A stretch of DNA of 64,000 nt from Cytophagales bacterium (GTDB taxonomy: Bacteria; Bacteroidota; Bacteroidia; Cytophagales; Cyclobacteriaceae). The notes below the pieces were generated by a model. It was not told where the DNA came from and made no database searches. It saw only the letters and a program-made list of their open reading frames with translations. Positions 33,562 through 43,277 of this stretch are shown one piece after another; positions within the stretch are counted from its first letter, which is position 1, and each line of letters begins with the position of its first letter. Both the position numbers and the translations under genes were made by a program. The DNA is taken from contig JAFLBQ010000002.1 of NCBI GenBank assembly GCA_017303805.1, positions 620,001-684,000 on the forward strand. Reading direction: 5' to 3'.

Positions 33562-35694
33562 ATGAAAAGTTTAAGAATTCTGCCTGTAGTTATAGGCGTG
33601 CTGGCTGCGTGCAAGCAAACTCCCACGGCCGAAACAGTGGGACAATATCCGGCATCGGTAAAGGTAGATACAGTGGACACGTACTTTGGTACTGAAATAC
33701 CTGACCCCTACCGGTGGATGGAAAATGATACTTCGAAACAAACGGCTGCCTGGGTAGGCGCACAGAATGAAGTAACTTTTTCGTATCTAAAAAATATTAC
33801 GTACCGCGATGCAGTGCGTGCCCGCCTGCTTGAGTTAAATAACTATGAAAAAATAGGTGCGCCCTTCAGGCGAGGCGAGTATTACTACTTCTATAAAAAC
33901 ACCGGGTTGCAAAATCAATCGGTTTTATACCGTAAAAGGGGGGAGCAAGGTGAGCCCGAAATTTTTCTGGACCCTAATACTTTTTCGAAAGATGGCACGA
34001 CCACTATGCGGGGCTTATCGTTTTCGAAAGATGGTTCGTTACTTGCGCTTCAATTTGCCAAAGGCGGTGCCGACCGTGCCGAAGCAGTGGTAATCCGAAC
34101 TTCGGATAAAACATTGGTAGAAGATACTATCCGCAACATGAAACAAAGTGGTATTTCCTGGAAAGGAAATGATGGGTATTACATTAACCGGTTTGTAGAA
34201 GGATTAAAAAACAACCTCGCAGCAAAAAATGAATACCAGCAGTTGTATTATCACAAACTGGGTACTTCGCCAACTCAAGACAAAGTAATTTTTGGTGATA
34301 AGGAAAAGAGGAGATTTGTAAGTGGCTATTTAACAGAAGACGAGAACTACCTGATTATAACCACATCCGAAAGCACCACCGGCAATGAGTTGTATGTGCA
34401 GGATTTGACCAAGCCGGGCAGCAAGATTCTACCCATTAAAACAGGTTTCGATAGCGATCAGTCGGTAATTGAGAACAACGGCTCTAAATTAATTATTGAA
34501 ACCAACCTGAATGCGCCCAATGCAAAAGTAGTGTGGGTAGATGCGGCCAACCCAGGCTACGAAAACTGGAAAAACCTTATTGCAGAAACCACAAATGTAT
34601 TAAACACTGCGAGCAGTGGCGGAAAGATTTTTGCATTCTACCTGGTGGATGTAAAGACACAGGTTAAACAATACAACCTGGAGGGCAAGCTGGAGCGCGA
34701 GGTGCAATTGCCAGGCATTGGTACGGCCGGTGGCTTTGGTGGCTGGAGCGATGATAAAGATGTTTACTATACGTTTACTTCATTTACCTATCCGCCCACT
34801 ATTTTCAAGTATAACATTGCTTCGGGTAAGTCAACCGAATACCAGCGACCGGCAGTAAAATTCAATCCGGAAGATTACGAAACCCAACAGGTATTTTATA
34901 CCAGCAAAGACGGCACACAAATTCCCATGTTTATTGTACATAAAAAAGGGATAACGCTAAACGGCAAAAACCCCACGTGGCTCTATGCCTACGGGGGCTT
35001 CAGCATCAGCCTTACACCCTCGTTTAGTACATCGCGCATGGTGTGGTTGGAGAATGGCGGAGTTTATGCGCAACCCAACCTGCGTGGTGGTGGGGAGTAT
35101 GGCGAAGCATGGCATTTGGCCGGCACCAAAATGAAGAAACAAAATGTGTTCGATGATTTTATTGCTGCCGGGGAATACCTGATCAATGAAAAATATACTT
35201 CAAGTAACTATCTCGCTATTAATGGTGGCTCCAACGGAGGCTTGCTGGTAGGTGCAGTAATGGCCCAGCGCCCCGACCTCGCCAAGGTAGCAGTGCCGCA
35301 AGTAGGCGTAATGGATATGTTGCGCTACCATAAGTTTACAATTGGTGCCGCGTGGGCTACCGACTACGGCACTTCGCAAGATTCAAAAGAAATGTTTGAG
35401 TACCTGAAAGCCTACTCGCCCGTGCACGCATTGAAACCCGGCACGAGCTATCCGGCAACGCTTGTTACCACTGCCGACCATGATGATCGTGTAGTGCCCG
35501 CCCATAGTTTTAAGTTTGCGGCCACACTGCAAGAACATCAGGCCGGCACGAACCCGGTATTAATTCGCATCGATGTTAATTCGGCCCATGGCTCTTCCAA
35601 CATTACAAAAAGCATAGACCTGATTGCCGATTATTATGCATTTGCCTGGTATAATATGGGTGTAGTGCCGCCTATTGCGAAAGAGGATCAATAG
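33562..35694 (+). CDS. Prolyl oligopeptidase (family S9A), lipoprotein
   Basis: The 710-residue serine peptidase cuts peptides after proline. I start at MKSLRILPVVIGVLAACKQ (33562), which gives a lipoprotein signal with lipobox LAAC; an ATG 8 codons earlier spoils the signal. The N-terminal segment DPYRWMEND and a seven-bladed propeller (about 80-430) precede the alpha/beta hydrolase. The triad is Ser557 (GGSNGG), Asp641 (TADHDDRV) and His676 (SAHGSS). With the dipeptidase upstream it suggests periplasmic peptide use. Confidence 0.94.
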   Translation: MKSLRILPVVIGVLAACKQTPTAETVGQYPASVKVDTVDTYFGTEIPDPYRWMENDTSKQTAAWVGAQNEVTFSYLKNITYRDAVRARLLELNNYEKIGAPFRRGEYYYFYKNTGLQNQSVLYRKRGEQGEPEIFLDPNTFSKDGTTTMRGLSFSKDGSLLALQFAKGGADRAEAVVIRTSDKTLVEDTIRNMKQSGISWKGNDGYYINRFVEGLKNNLAAKNEYQQLYYHKLGTSPTQDKVIFGDKEKRRFVSGYLTEDENYLIITTSESTTGNELYVQDLTKPGSKILPIKTGFDSDQSVIENNGSKLIIETNLNAPNAKVVWVDAANPGYENWKNLIAETTNVLNTASSGGKIFAFYLVDVKTQVKQYNLEGKLEREVQLPGIGTAGGFGGWSDDKDVYYTFTSFTYPPTIFKYNIASGKSTEYQRPAVKFNPEDYETQQVFYTSKDGTQIPMFIVHKKGITLNGKNPTWLYAYGGFSISLTPSFSTSRMVWLENGGVYAQPNLRGGGEYGEAWHLAGTKMKKQNVFDDFIAAGEYLINEKYTSSNYLAINGGSNGGLLVGAVMAQRPDLAKVAVPQVGVMDMLRYHKFTIGAAWATDYGTSQDSKEMFEYLKAYSPVHALKPGTSYPATLVTTADHDDRVVPAHSFKFAATLQEHQAGTNPVLIRIDVNSAHGSSNITKSIDLIADYYAFAWYNMGVVPPIAKEDQ

Positions 35695-35713
35695 AAGCTA
35701 TAAAACTTAAAGT

Positions 35714-35753
35714 AAAAAGCTTATGGCAGCGTAAAACCTGCTTTAAGCTTTTT
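35714..35753. terminator. Bidirectional terminator between prolyl oligopeptidase and uvrC
   Basis: AAAAAGCTTA (35714-35723) pairs perfectly with TAAGCTTTTT (35744-35753), and an inner GCAG/CTGC extends the stem. Runs of A and T at both ends make it usable from either side. The right arm overlaps the uvrC stop codon. Confidence 0.8.
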
Positions 35754-37533
35754 CGCTTTCAGCCCTGATCTTTCTCGCAATATTCTCGCCCACCAACTCA
35801 ATAAGCTCCTCCAAACTCGCTTCCTTAATTTTCTTTACGGATTTGAAATGAGCCAATAGTTTGTCGGCTGTTTTTTTTCCAATGCCCGGTATCTGTTCAA
35901 TCTCGGTAACAAAAGTAGCCTGGCTTCGCTTTTGGCGGTGAAATGTAATCGCAAAGCGGTGGGCCTCATCGCGGATGTGTTGAATCAGCAATAAGGCCGG
36001 AGATTTTTTGCTGATAAGCAACGGCAGGTTGTCTTCGGGATAATAGATTTCTTCCAGGCGCTTGGCAATACCCACAATGGGTATTTTACCATACAATCCA
36101 AGTTCTTGCAAGGCTTCGCAGGCGCTGCTCAGTTGGCCTTTGCCACCATCTACAATAATCAACTGCGGGTACTCGCCCTGCTCTTCCATTATACGTTTGT
36201 AGCGCCTCGTTACAATTTCCTTCATCGAAGCAAAGTCGTTAGGGCCTACTACCGTTTTAATATTGAAATGCCGGTAACCCTTTTTATCGGGCTTACCATC
36301 TACAAAGCGAACCATAGAGGCTACTGGAGATGAGCCCTGAAAGTTAGAATTATCGAAACATTCGATAATTTTTGGATACTGCAGCAAGCGCAAGTGTTCC
36401 TGCATAATATGCAGCACTTTATTTTTTTTGCCTTTCAGTTCTTCTTTGCTGATTTCTTTTTCGCGCTTTAAATACAAGGCGTTCTTTAAAGAAAGATCAA
36501 CCAGTTTCTTTTTGTCGCCAATTTGCGGCAATACATTTTCAAAGTCTTCAGACTTTACCGGCAGCGCCACGTTGGTATAAACTTCGGCATGGTTGCTCCG
36601 GTAGGTGGTGCGCAACTCGGCAACCACCATGCTCAGAATTTCTTCGTCTGTTTCTTCCAGCTTCTTTTTCACTTCCAGGTTTTTGGAAAAAATAATCGAG
36701 CCCTCTTTAATTTGCATGTAGTTGATGTAGGCTTCTGTTGCCGTGCTGGTAATGGTAATCACATCAATATTGGTAAGCTTGCGGTTTACCACTAACGACT
36801 TCGTCTGGAATTTTTCGAGCAAGTCCAGTTTGTGTTTGAGGGTAGCTGCTTTTTCAAATTCCAGAGCTTCGGCCGCAGTTTTCATTCTTTGCGTAAGCTC
36901 CTCTTCTACTACACTCAAATCGCCTTTTAAAATATTGCGGGCTTCGGCAATGTCTTGCAGGTAATCTGTTTCGGGCTGCAGTGCTTCGCAAGGGCCTTTG
37001 CAATTGCCGATGTGAAACTCGAGACACACTTTGAATTTTTTCTGTTCAATATTTTCCTGCGAGAGCAACAAGTTGCAGGTGCGAATGGAATAAATCTGGC
37101 GTACCAGCTCCAGCACACTTTTCATAGACACCACGCTGGAGTAAGGCCCAAAGTACTCGCCTTGTTTGGGAAGGTATTTGCGGGTGTAAATAATCCGCGG
37201 AAAGCGTTCTTTTAAAATACAGAGGTACGGAAAGGTCTTATCGTCTTTTAGTAAAATGTTGTACCGGGGCTGGTATTGTTTAATGAAGTTGTTTTCGAGC
37301 AGCAAAGCATCGAACTCGGTGTTGGCCAATGTAAACTCAATCTTGCGAATTTCCGAAACGAGCCTTTCTGTTTTACGATTGTAGTGCGATTGCTTGTTGA
37401 AGTAGCTGGCCACACGCTTTTTCAGGCTTTTGGCTTTGCCTACATAAATCAACTCGCCTTCTTTGTTGTAGTAGCGATAAATGCCCGGGCTGTCGGGCAA
37501 GGTGGCCAGGGTCTCTTTCAAATCGGTTAACAC
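35743..37533 (-). CDS. uvrC: Excinuclease ABC subunit C
   Basis: The 596-residue protein makes both incisions in nucleotide excision repair. The N-terminal GIY-YIG nuclease shows SPGIYRYYNKEGELIYVGKA. A Cys cluster (RTCNLLLS and VCLEFHIGNCKGPC), a UVR motif (AAEALEFEKAATLKHKLDLL), the RNase H-like domain (IIECFDNSNFQGSSPVASMV, LIIVDGGKGQLSSA) and a C-terminal helix-hairpin-helix (QIPGIGKKTADKLLAHF) follow. Length is normal. The region upstream of its start is the tandem repeat block. Confidence 0.96.
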   Translation of the reverse strand: MLTDLKETLATLPDSPGIYRYYNKEGELIYVGKAKSLKKRVASYFNKQSHYNRKTERLVSEIRKIEFTLANTEFDALLLENNFIKQYQPRYNILLKDDKTFPYLCILKERFPRIIYTRKYLPKQGEYFGPYSSVVSMKSVLELVRQIYSIRTCNLLLSQENIEQKKFKVCLEFHIGNCKGPCEALQPETDYLQDIAEARNILKGDLSVVEEELTQRMKTAAEALEFEKAATLKHKLDLLEKFQTKSLVVNRKLTNIDVITITSTATEAYINYMQIKEGSIIFSKNLEVKKKLEETDEEILSMVVAELRTTYRSNHAEVYTNVALPVKSEDFENVLPQIGDKKKLVDLSLKNALYLKREKEISKEELKGKKNKVLHIMQEHLRLLQYPKIIECFDNSNFQGSSPVASMVRFVDGKPDKKGYRHFNIKTVVGPNDFASMKEIVTRRYKRIMEEQGEYPQLIIVDGGKGQLSSACEALQELGLYGKIPIVGIAKRLEEIYYPEDNLPLLISKKSPALLLIQHIRDEAHRFAITFHRQKRSQATFVTEIEQIPGIGKKTADKLLAHFKSVKKIKEASLEELIELVGENIARKIRAESEKA

Positions 37534-38344
37534 GCGGCCAAGTTAAAATTTCTTTTCGAGTGTTGGGTTGGTATCAAGGGCTGTTTGTTTCAATGGGTTT
37601 GTTTCTTTTGATTCGGGTGAGAAAAACGGAGGCCCGCTTCATTGAGCCAATCACTTCTTGTTTGCAGGTGGCCCCTACGGGGCCGAATACTGACGAGGTG
37701 AAAATTCTACACACATTTGGCTCCGCTGGAGCCTTATGTTAATTGATATTGACGCGTTGACTGTTGAGTTGACATTTCAAAAACAGCTTCGTTAGAGCAT
37801 CCTGTTTATAGGAATTCATTTTCAGAAATTGGCTCCAGCGGAGCCACCCTCTAACCGATTGCTATTTATTGTCTTGAAGGCCCGCGTGTTTGAATAAAAC
37901 ATTTGATGAAATTCTATCGAACCGTGCATCTGCTCTGGAGCTTTATGTTAGTTGATATTAACGCGTTGCGCGTTTTTGTTGACATTCAAAAACAGCTTCG
38001 TTAGAAGCATCCTGTTGTAGGAATTCATTTTAAGAAGTTGGTTCAAGCGGAGCCACCCTCTAACCGATTGCTATTTATTGTCTTGAAGGCCCGGGTGTTT
38101 GAATAAAACATTTGATGAAATTCTACCGAACCGTGCGTCTGCTCTGGAGCCTTATTTTAGTTGATATGGAGACGTTGCGTGTTTTGTTGACATTCAAAAC
38201 AGCTTCGTTAGAGCATCCTGTTGTAGGAATTCATTTTCAGAAATTGGGTCCAGCGGAGCCACCTCCCGATTGTTATTTTTTATTTTGAAACCCCGCTGGA
38301 AATTTTAAAAAGCGCTACGCAACGGTGGATTGAAAGTAAGCCCA
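37534..38344. other. Gene-free region upstream of uvrC
   Basis: This 811-bp stretch has no convincing coding frame. Its left part (37534-37703) includes a perfect-arm palindrome GGCCCCTACGGGGCC (37670-37684). Most of the rest is a three-copy tandem repeat (annotated separately). The uvrC promoter should lie near its left end, and the PBP1A gene ends at its right end. Confidence 0.7.
37704..38300. repeat. Tandem repeat, about 208-bp unit, three copies, with GC-rich palindromes
   Basis: Units start at 37704, 37911 and 38120 (periods 207 and 209), each opening with ATTCTA. They share long blocks, for example CATTCAAAAACAGCTTCGTT, GGAATTCATTTT, CCACCCTCTAACCGATTGCT and GAATAAAACATTTGATGAAA. The third copy decays after about 165 bp. 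The first unit carries GGCTCCGCTGGAGCC (37719-37733) and, 97 bp on, its exact reverse complement GGCTCCAGCGGAGCC (37831-37845); later copies have mutated arms. No frame is conserved across copies, so the unit is non-coding. Confidence 0.92.
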
Positions 38345-40687
38345 TTAATGTTTAATGTCCCACGGTTGCTCGCTATCGATACTGGTAGTATCGTTTACAA
38401 TGTGCTTGCTGCAATCAAGTGTCATATCCAACCCAGACGCAGGGCGCTTAAATTGTCCTTTCACAATTCCAGATTTCGGATCGGCATAAAGCTTTCGCAT
38501 GAAAATATCCCAGATGGGACGCGCAGTTTTTCCGCCCTGTCCAAAATCCCACGAAGGGAAGTGAATGGCGCGTTCATCGCCACCAGTCCATGCACCAGCA
38601 ACCAAATCGTGTGTTAAGCCAATGTACCAGCCATCCGAGGCATCGTTGGTAGTTCCGGTTTTGCCCCCAATTTCGTTGCCTTGCCGCAGTTCGCGGCTCA
38701 GTCCTAACGAAGTACCACCCTCTTCTTCGGCACCACCGCGCAACATGTAGATCATTTTGTAAGCTGTTTGCTCGTTAATAGCTTCGCGGGTTTTCGGATT
38801 AAAGATTTCAATTACATTTCCGTTTTTGTCTTCAATGCGGGTAATGTAAATCGGTTCGGTATAAATGCCACCGTTTACAAAAGTGGCATACGCTCCTATT
38901 AATTCATACAACGAAACATCGCTGGTGCCCAGGCAAAGCGAAGGCACGGGATCTAACTTGCTTTGAATACCTACCCGGTGCGCAAACTCCACAACATTTT
39001 CGGCTTTTAGCTCTTGCATTACCTGTGCAGTTATCGAGTTTACCGATTGGGCCATCGCCTTGCGTATGGTCATGGATTCGCCTGTGCCCCGCTTACCATC
39101 AGCATTCAATGGGTACCATGGGGGTTGATTGGGAATGTCAAATTGGGGAGAGATATCTTTCTTAATTACACAAGGCGACCATCCATTTTCCATAGCCAGG
39201 CCGTAAACAAAGGCTTTGAAAGTTGAGCCAGGCTGGCGTGTACCTTGTTTAACGTGATCGTACTTAAAATATTTATGGTTGATGCCACCTACCCACGCTT
39301 TAATGTGCCCGGTGTAGGGGTCAACGGCCATAAAGCCCATTTGCAAAAAGTGTTTATAATAGTTGAGCGAGTCGAAGCTGCTGAACAAGGTATCGCGTTC
39401 GCCATCCCAGGTAAAAATGGGCATCTTCTTTTTCAGATTCAGTGCAATCTTTAATGAGTCAGAGCCTTCTCCATACCTTTCAGCGTAAGCTTTGTATGCA
39501 TCCGTTTGGCGAATCCGTTTTTGCAAAAAATCTTTTATCTCTTTGCCATCTTCATCTACCCACGGGTTGCGGCCTCGCTTTTTCCATTCTGCAAAAAACT
39601 TGGCTTGCAACGATTTCATTTGTTCGGCCACTGCCTCTTCGGCATATTTTTGCATGCGGGTGTCTATGGTAGTATAAATTTTTAAACCGGAATTATAAAG
39701 ATCAATACCACGGTTGCGGCAATAGGCCAGCATGTAATTGCCCAATACGGTGCGGAAGTAAGTAGCCAGGCCTTCGTTTTGATTTTGAAAGCGGTACTTT
39801 AAATCTATAGGCAATGCCTTTACCGAGTCGAACTGATCTTTGGTTTTAATCTTGTAGCCGGCCTTGTATAGCTTGTACAAAATTTCGTTGCGTTTGCGCA
39901 ACGAAGACTGCGGGTTCCGGTTTGGATCAAAGGCGGTTACGGCCTGCAACATGCCCACCAATACGGCTGCTTCCTGAATGTTCAAACTATCGGGGCCTTT
40001 ATCGAAGTAGGTTTCGGCAGCTACCTTTATTCCAAACGTATTGCTGCTAAAGGTTGCCGTGTTCAGGTACATGGCAATAATTTCTTCTTTGGTAAAGTTT
40101 TCTTCTAGCTGAATGGAGATAATCCACTCTTTAACTTTTTGAATAATCCGTCTTGGGAGTCTGCCCAATCTTGCCAAATGACCATCCAGACTTTTGTCTG
40201 GATTCATGGTGTAAAGATTTTTTGCCAACTGTTGCGTAATGGTGCTGCCACCCCCTTGCGGGTGCAGTGTTATAACCCCATAGATAACCCGCATGAAGGC
40301 TGGAAAGTCAAGCCCGGAATGATCGTAGAAGCGGTGGTCTTCGGAAGTGATTAACGTTTTTACCAGATCTTCAGAAAGATCGTAGTAGTGCACCTGGCTG
40401 CGGTTGGCCCCGCGGTAGTAGCGCCCCAGCGAAACACCATCGGCAGAAATTACTTCGCTCGATAAATCGTTTTCGGGGTTCTCTACTTCCAGCGTGCTGG
40501 GCATACCTCCGTAAAGACCAAACAAATCAATTTTTACAGTATAAATAAATAACGGAAAGCCGATAAAGAAACAGGCAAACGCAATCCAGAAGTACTTTAC
40601 GGTTTTGCGAATCCACGGCCGCTCAATGCGAAGCAGGTTACTGATTTTGTTTTTGATAGTTGCGATCAAAGAAGGTGAGGTACTCAT
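38345..40687 (-). CDS. Bifunctional penicillin-binding protein 1A
   Basis: This 780-residue class A PBP polymerises and cross-links peptidoglycan. A short cytoplasmic part and one membrane helix (about 30-50) precede the GT51 glycosyltransferase (TSEDHRFYDHSGLDF, catalytic Glu116; GGSTITQQLAKNLYT). The transpeptidase has S488-T-F-K491 in RQPGSTFKAF, SVN in AQSVNSIT and KTGTT near residue 672. The first 50 bp overlap the end of the porW-like gene in another frame, which suggests translational coupling. Next alternative starts lie inside or after the membrane helix, so the overlap is probably real. Confidence 0.94.
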   Translation of the reverse strand: MSTSPSLIATIKNKISNLLRIERPWIRKTVKYFWIAFACFFIGFPLFIYTVKIDLFGLYGGMPSTLEVENPENDLSSEVISADGVSLGRYYRGANRSQVHYYDLSEDLVKTLITSEDHRFYDHSGLDFPAFMRVIYGVITLHPQGGGSTITQQLAKNLYTMNPDKSLDGHLARLGRLPRRIIQKVKEWIISIQLEENFTKEEIIAMYLNTATFSSNTFGIKVAAETYFDKGPDSLNIQEAAVLVGMLQAVTAFDPNRNPQSSLRKRNEILYKLYKAGYKIKTKDQFDSVKALPIDLKYRFQNQNEGLATYFRTVLGNYMLAYCRNRGIDLYNSGLKIYTTIDTRMQKYAEEAVAEQMKSLQAKFFAEWKKRGRNPWVDEDGKEIKDFLQKRIRQTDAYKAYAERYGEGSDSLKIALNLKKKMPIFTWDGERDTLFSSFDSLNYYKHFLQMGFMAVDPYTGHIKAWVGGINHKYFKYDHVKQGTRQPGSTFKAFVYGLAMENGWSPCVIKKDISPQFDIPNQPPWYPLNADGKRGTGESMTIRKAMAQSVNSITAQVMQELKAENVVEFAHRVGIQSKLDPVPSLCLGTSDVSLYELIGAYATFVNGGIYTEPIYITRIEDKNGNVIEIFNPKTREAINEQTAYKMIYMLRGGAEEEGGTSLGLSRELRQGNEIGGKTGTTNDASDGWYIGLTHDLVAGAWTGGDERAIHFPSWDFGQGGKTARPIWDIFMRKLYADPKSGIVKGQFKRPASGLDMTLDCSKHIVNDTTSIDSEQPWDIKH

Positions 40688-43202
40688 CCAGTGCCTTGGT
40701 TCGGTAAAAAATCTGAAAATTTTCTTTTGTAATTACAAAGCTATAGAATTTATAGTTCGAAAAGGGTTTTGCGGAGGCAATCTGGGCGAGGAATTTGTCG
40801 AAATAACTTAATGCTGCGGCCCGGCTGGGCAACTCCGTTACCAACGAAATGGTTTTGTCGGCATTAAGAATAAGGTTGGTTGTATTCAACTTCAAATCTT
40901 TCCATTGCATGGCATTGAATTTATCTAATGCGTTGGACACCGGAATGGTAATGTTATCGCCAGTAGTATAAACAACCACAAAGTTGTGGGGGCCATCTAA
41001 ATAGCTGCTGAATTGAATGCCCTTGGCGCGCTCCAGTTTTTCAAGCAGGGTTTTGGATGCGCCCAGCAATTGTTCTGCATAGCTCTTCAACTCGTGGTTA
41101 GGATATTTTTTAATGTACTCGCCCAATTCATATTGGTAGCGGGTAACATCTTCGGTGCGGCCGGTTAGCAGTACCTGCAACAAGTCAAGTTGTGGTGTAA
41201 AGTTGGTTTCGCCTTCGCGCTGGGCTTGCTTCAGTTTTTCCTGCGCAGCCCGCAGGTTGTTGGCCTGGTAAAAGGTGTAGGCTTCCTTATAAAGAAGTTT
41301 TTGTTTTTCAGCGGCTACACTGGTTTCGCGCAGGTAGTCTGGGTTTTCAAGAATATGTGTGTACGTAGAGTTGGGATGGTTGGTTTTTAATTGGGTTGCA
41401 TACCGCTCGGCTTTGGCCGTATCAGTTTCGCGCGCAATCAGGTAAAGCTTGTACAACACTTCGGGCACATGCTCCGAATCCGGAAAGCGCCTTAGTAAAG
41501 TTGTGTACGATTGAGAAGCATTTTCCTTTTCATTTAGCTGAAAGTAGTAGAGATCGCCCAGTTTGAAATAACCTTCTTCAATTTGTGCCAGGGCTTTTGC
41601 TTTGGCTTCGGGTGTGTAGGGCAACTGGCTTATTAGCTTGCCGGCCTCATCTACTTTTTGAGTGGGGGCAGCGGCATCAGTTGTGGGCCGGTTGGGTTCC
41701 GCATTGTTTTCGGTTAGCACCTGGCCGGGGTCTTGCAGCACGGTGGCTTTGTTAGATCTGCGCCAGTTGTCTTCTAAAGGAATGTTTCCCCAAATGCGTT
41801 TAAATTCCGTTTGTCCCATGCTTACTGCCGAGGGGTTTCCAAAATACCACGAAACGGTCGCGTTATCGGAATTAAAAAATGCATTGCTGCTACCCGTTGA
41901 CCCTGTATTTACACTTCTGCGTTTTTTCTTCTTTGCGGCTGCTACCGGCTTGGCCCGCTCGGCCAACACCGAATCAATGCGTTTACGTACCAGTGCGGTA
42001 TCTAAAACCGAAAGCGTCAACAGGCTATCGTTCCAGGTAATGGCTTCAGTGTACTTGGCAAAATCGCCTAATATTTCCTGGCGTTTTTTAATGGCATCGT
42101 ACTCTTCAAAATCTTTAGGCAACGTGCCGATGGCGCTATCATAGTACAATTTGGCCTGGCTGTATTTTTTTAGCGAGTCGAAGTGCAACTGCCCCATGCG
42201 CAGGTAGGCGCTGCCCTGTATGCGCTGGTTGGTGCCCGCGTGGGCTGCTAACGAATAACTCTCCAGCGCTTGTTTCAGGTTGCCTTGCTTGCGATCGAAT
42301 TCGCCCAGCTCGTAATAAATCTTATCACGAAACTCGGTGTTTTTGGTATCGGCCAACATGCGTTCGAACTGTGCACGCAGTTGCTTTATGTCGCGCTTAT
42401 GATCCAGCCGGGCTACCTGCGCCATATTGAGACGGGCATAAAAATCAATTTCATAATCGGGGTTCGTGCCAATGCACTTGCGGTAGTAGTTGTACGCTTC
42501 GGCATCAAAGCCCAGCTTTTGATAAACCTGGCCAATCAAAAAATAGATTCGTCCTTTGCGATCCTGTTTCTCAAGCAACGAGTCGGCAAGGGTTAGGTTG
42601 CGCACCATGTAGTCGTAGTTATTACGCTCCTGGTAGTAGTAGGCTTTTTCTAAGTACAAATCTTTTGCATTGTGTTTACTTAGCTTCTCTTTTTCTAAAA
42701 ACCGAAAAGTTTCTTCAGCCCGGTCGTAGTCGCGCAGTTCGGTAAATGTGCGCAGCAACTGCAACAAGGCCCGGTGCCGGGTATCGGTATCGGGGCTTTT
42801 GGTGTTTACATATTTAAATGTGAGAATGGCGTTTTGAAAATCGTATGCATACAACCGGGCCTTACCTACCAGCAGGTAGTTGTCATCGGTCCATTTGCTG
42901 TTGGGGTGCCGTTGTATGGAGAGCGAAGCCATCTTTACAATCTCTTCGGTATCTTTTGTAAAGGATTTGGCTAAGGTAGAATCCAGCCGCGGAAACAGGC
43001 GCAGAATCTGGTTGGGGTCATCGTCTAAACTGCGGGCAATAAGTTTTTCTACATCGCGGGTTTTTTCGCGGGCATAGTAATAGCCATTGTAGTGCGCGGC
43101 TGTATTATGGTACAGGTTGGCCGTAATGGTGTTTTGCTCAACCGAACAGGCGGCTATCAGCAGGGCAATCAATCCGTACAGAAGTAAGCGCAAGGGCAAC
43201 AA
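40638..43202 (-). CDS. porW: PorW/SprE-like TPR lipoprotein of the type IX secretion system
   Basis: The 854-residue protein has a lipoprotein signal (LLIAACS). The motif HNTAAHYNGYYYAREK just after it is typical of PorW/SprE. Many TPR-like helical repeats follow (about 100-400 and 540-700), for example DFQNAILTFKYVNTKSPDT and AEAYNYYRKCIGTNPDYE. A basic low-complexity linker (AKKKKRRS) divides the halves. In Flavobacterium and Porphyromonas the homologue is needed for T9SS and gliding. Known size is about 600-900 residues. It is the first gene of a minus-strand pair with PBP1A and is divergent from an M23 peptidase. Confidence 0.82.
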   Translation of the reverse strand: MLPLRLLLYGLIALLIAACSVEQNTITANLYHNTAAHYNGYYYAREKTRDVEKLIARSLDDDPNQILRLFPRLDSTLAKSFTKDTEEIVKMASLSIQRHPNSKWTDDNYLLVGKARLYAYDFQNAILTFKYVNTKSPDTDTRHRALLQLLRTFTELRDYDRAEETFRFLEKEKLSKHNAKDLYLEKAYYYQERNNYDYMVRNLTLADSLLEKQDRKGRIYFLIGQVYQKLGFDAEAYNYYRKCIGTNPDYEIDFYARLNMAQVARLDHKRDIKQLRAQFERMLADTKNTEFRDKIYYELGEFDRKQGNLKQALESYSLAAHAGTNQRIQGSAYLRMGQLHFDSLKKYSQAKLYYDSAIGTLPKDFEEYDAIKKRQEILGDFAKYTEAITWNDSLLTLSVLDTALVRKRIDSVLAERAKPVAAAKKKKRRSVNTGSTGSSNAFFNSDNATVSWYFGNPSAVSMGQTEFKRIWGNIPLEDNWRRSNKATVLQDPGQVLTENNAEPNRPTTDAAAPTQKVDEAGKLISQLPYTPEAKAKALAQIEEGYFKLGDLYYFQLNEKENASQSYTTLLRRFPDSEHVPEVLYKLYLIARETDTAKAERYATQLKTNHPNSTYTHILENPDYLRETSVAAEKQKLLYKEAYTFYQANNLRAAQEKLKQAQREGETNFTPQLDLLQVLLTGRTEDVTRYQYELGEYIKKYPNHELKSYAEQLLGASKTLLEKLERAKGIQFSSYLDGPHNFVVVYTTGDNITIPVSNALDKFNAMQWKDLKLNTTNLILNADKTISLVTELPSRAAALSYFDKFLAQIASAKPFSNYKFYSFVITKENFQIFYRTKALDEYLTFFDRNYQKQNQ

Positions 43203-43212
43203 GTTTGAACTA

Positions 43213-43220
43213 CAAACGTA
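43213..43220 (-). promoter_or_regulatory. Putative -7 box for porW-PBP1A
   Basis: TACGTTTG on the minus strand matches TAnnTTTG perfectly, 10 nt before the porW ATG. A TTG is present only at a short 13-nt spacing. Confidence 0.5.
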
Positions 43221-43258
43221 AAAAACAGGCGTTCAATATTATAATCGAACGGAATCTC

Positions 43259-43266
43259 TAATTTTG
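43259..43266 (+). promoter_or_regulatory. Putative -7 box for the M23-bactofilin pair
   Basis: TAATTTTG matches TAnnTTTG perfectly, 11 nt before the ATG at 43278. No clear -33 element. Confidence 0.5.
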
Positions 43267-43277
43267 CCAAAATTTAC

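Noticed and set aside
37704-38300. CRISPR array
   Set aside because: There are repeats, but the unit is about 208 bp with no alternation of short repeats and unique spacers, and there are no cas genes.
41662-42144. Antisense open frame opposite the porW-like gene
   Set aside because: The opposite strand encodes a clear TPR protein, and the antisense product has no recognisable feature.
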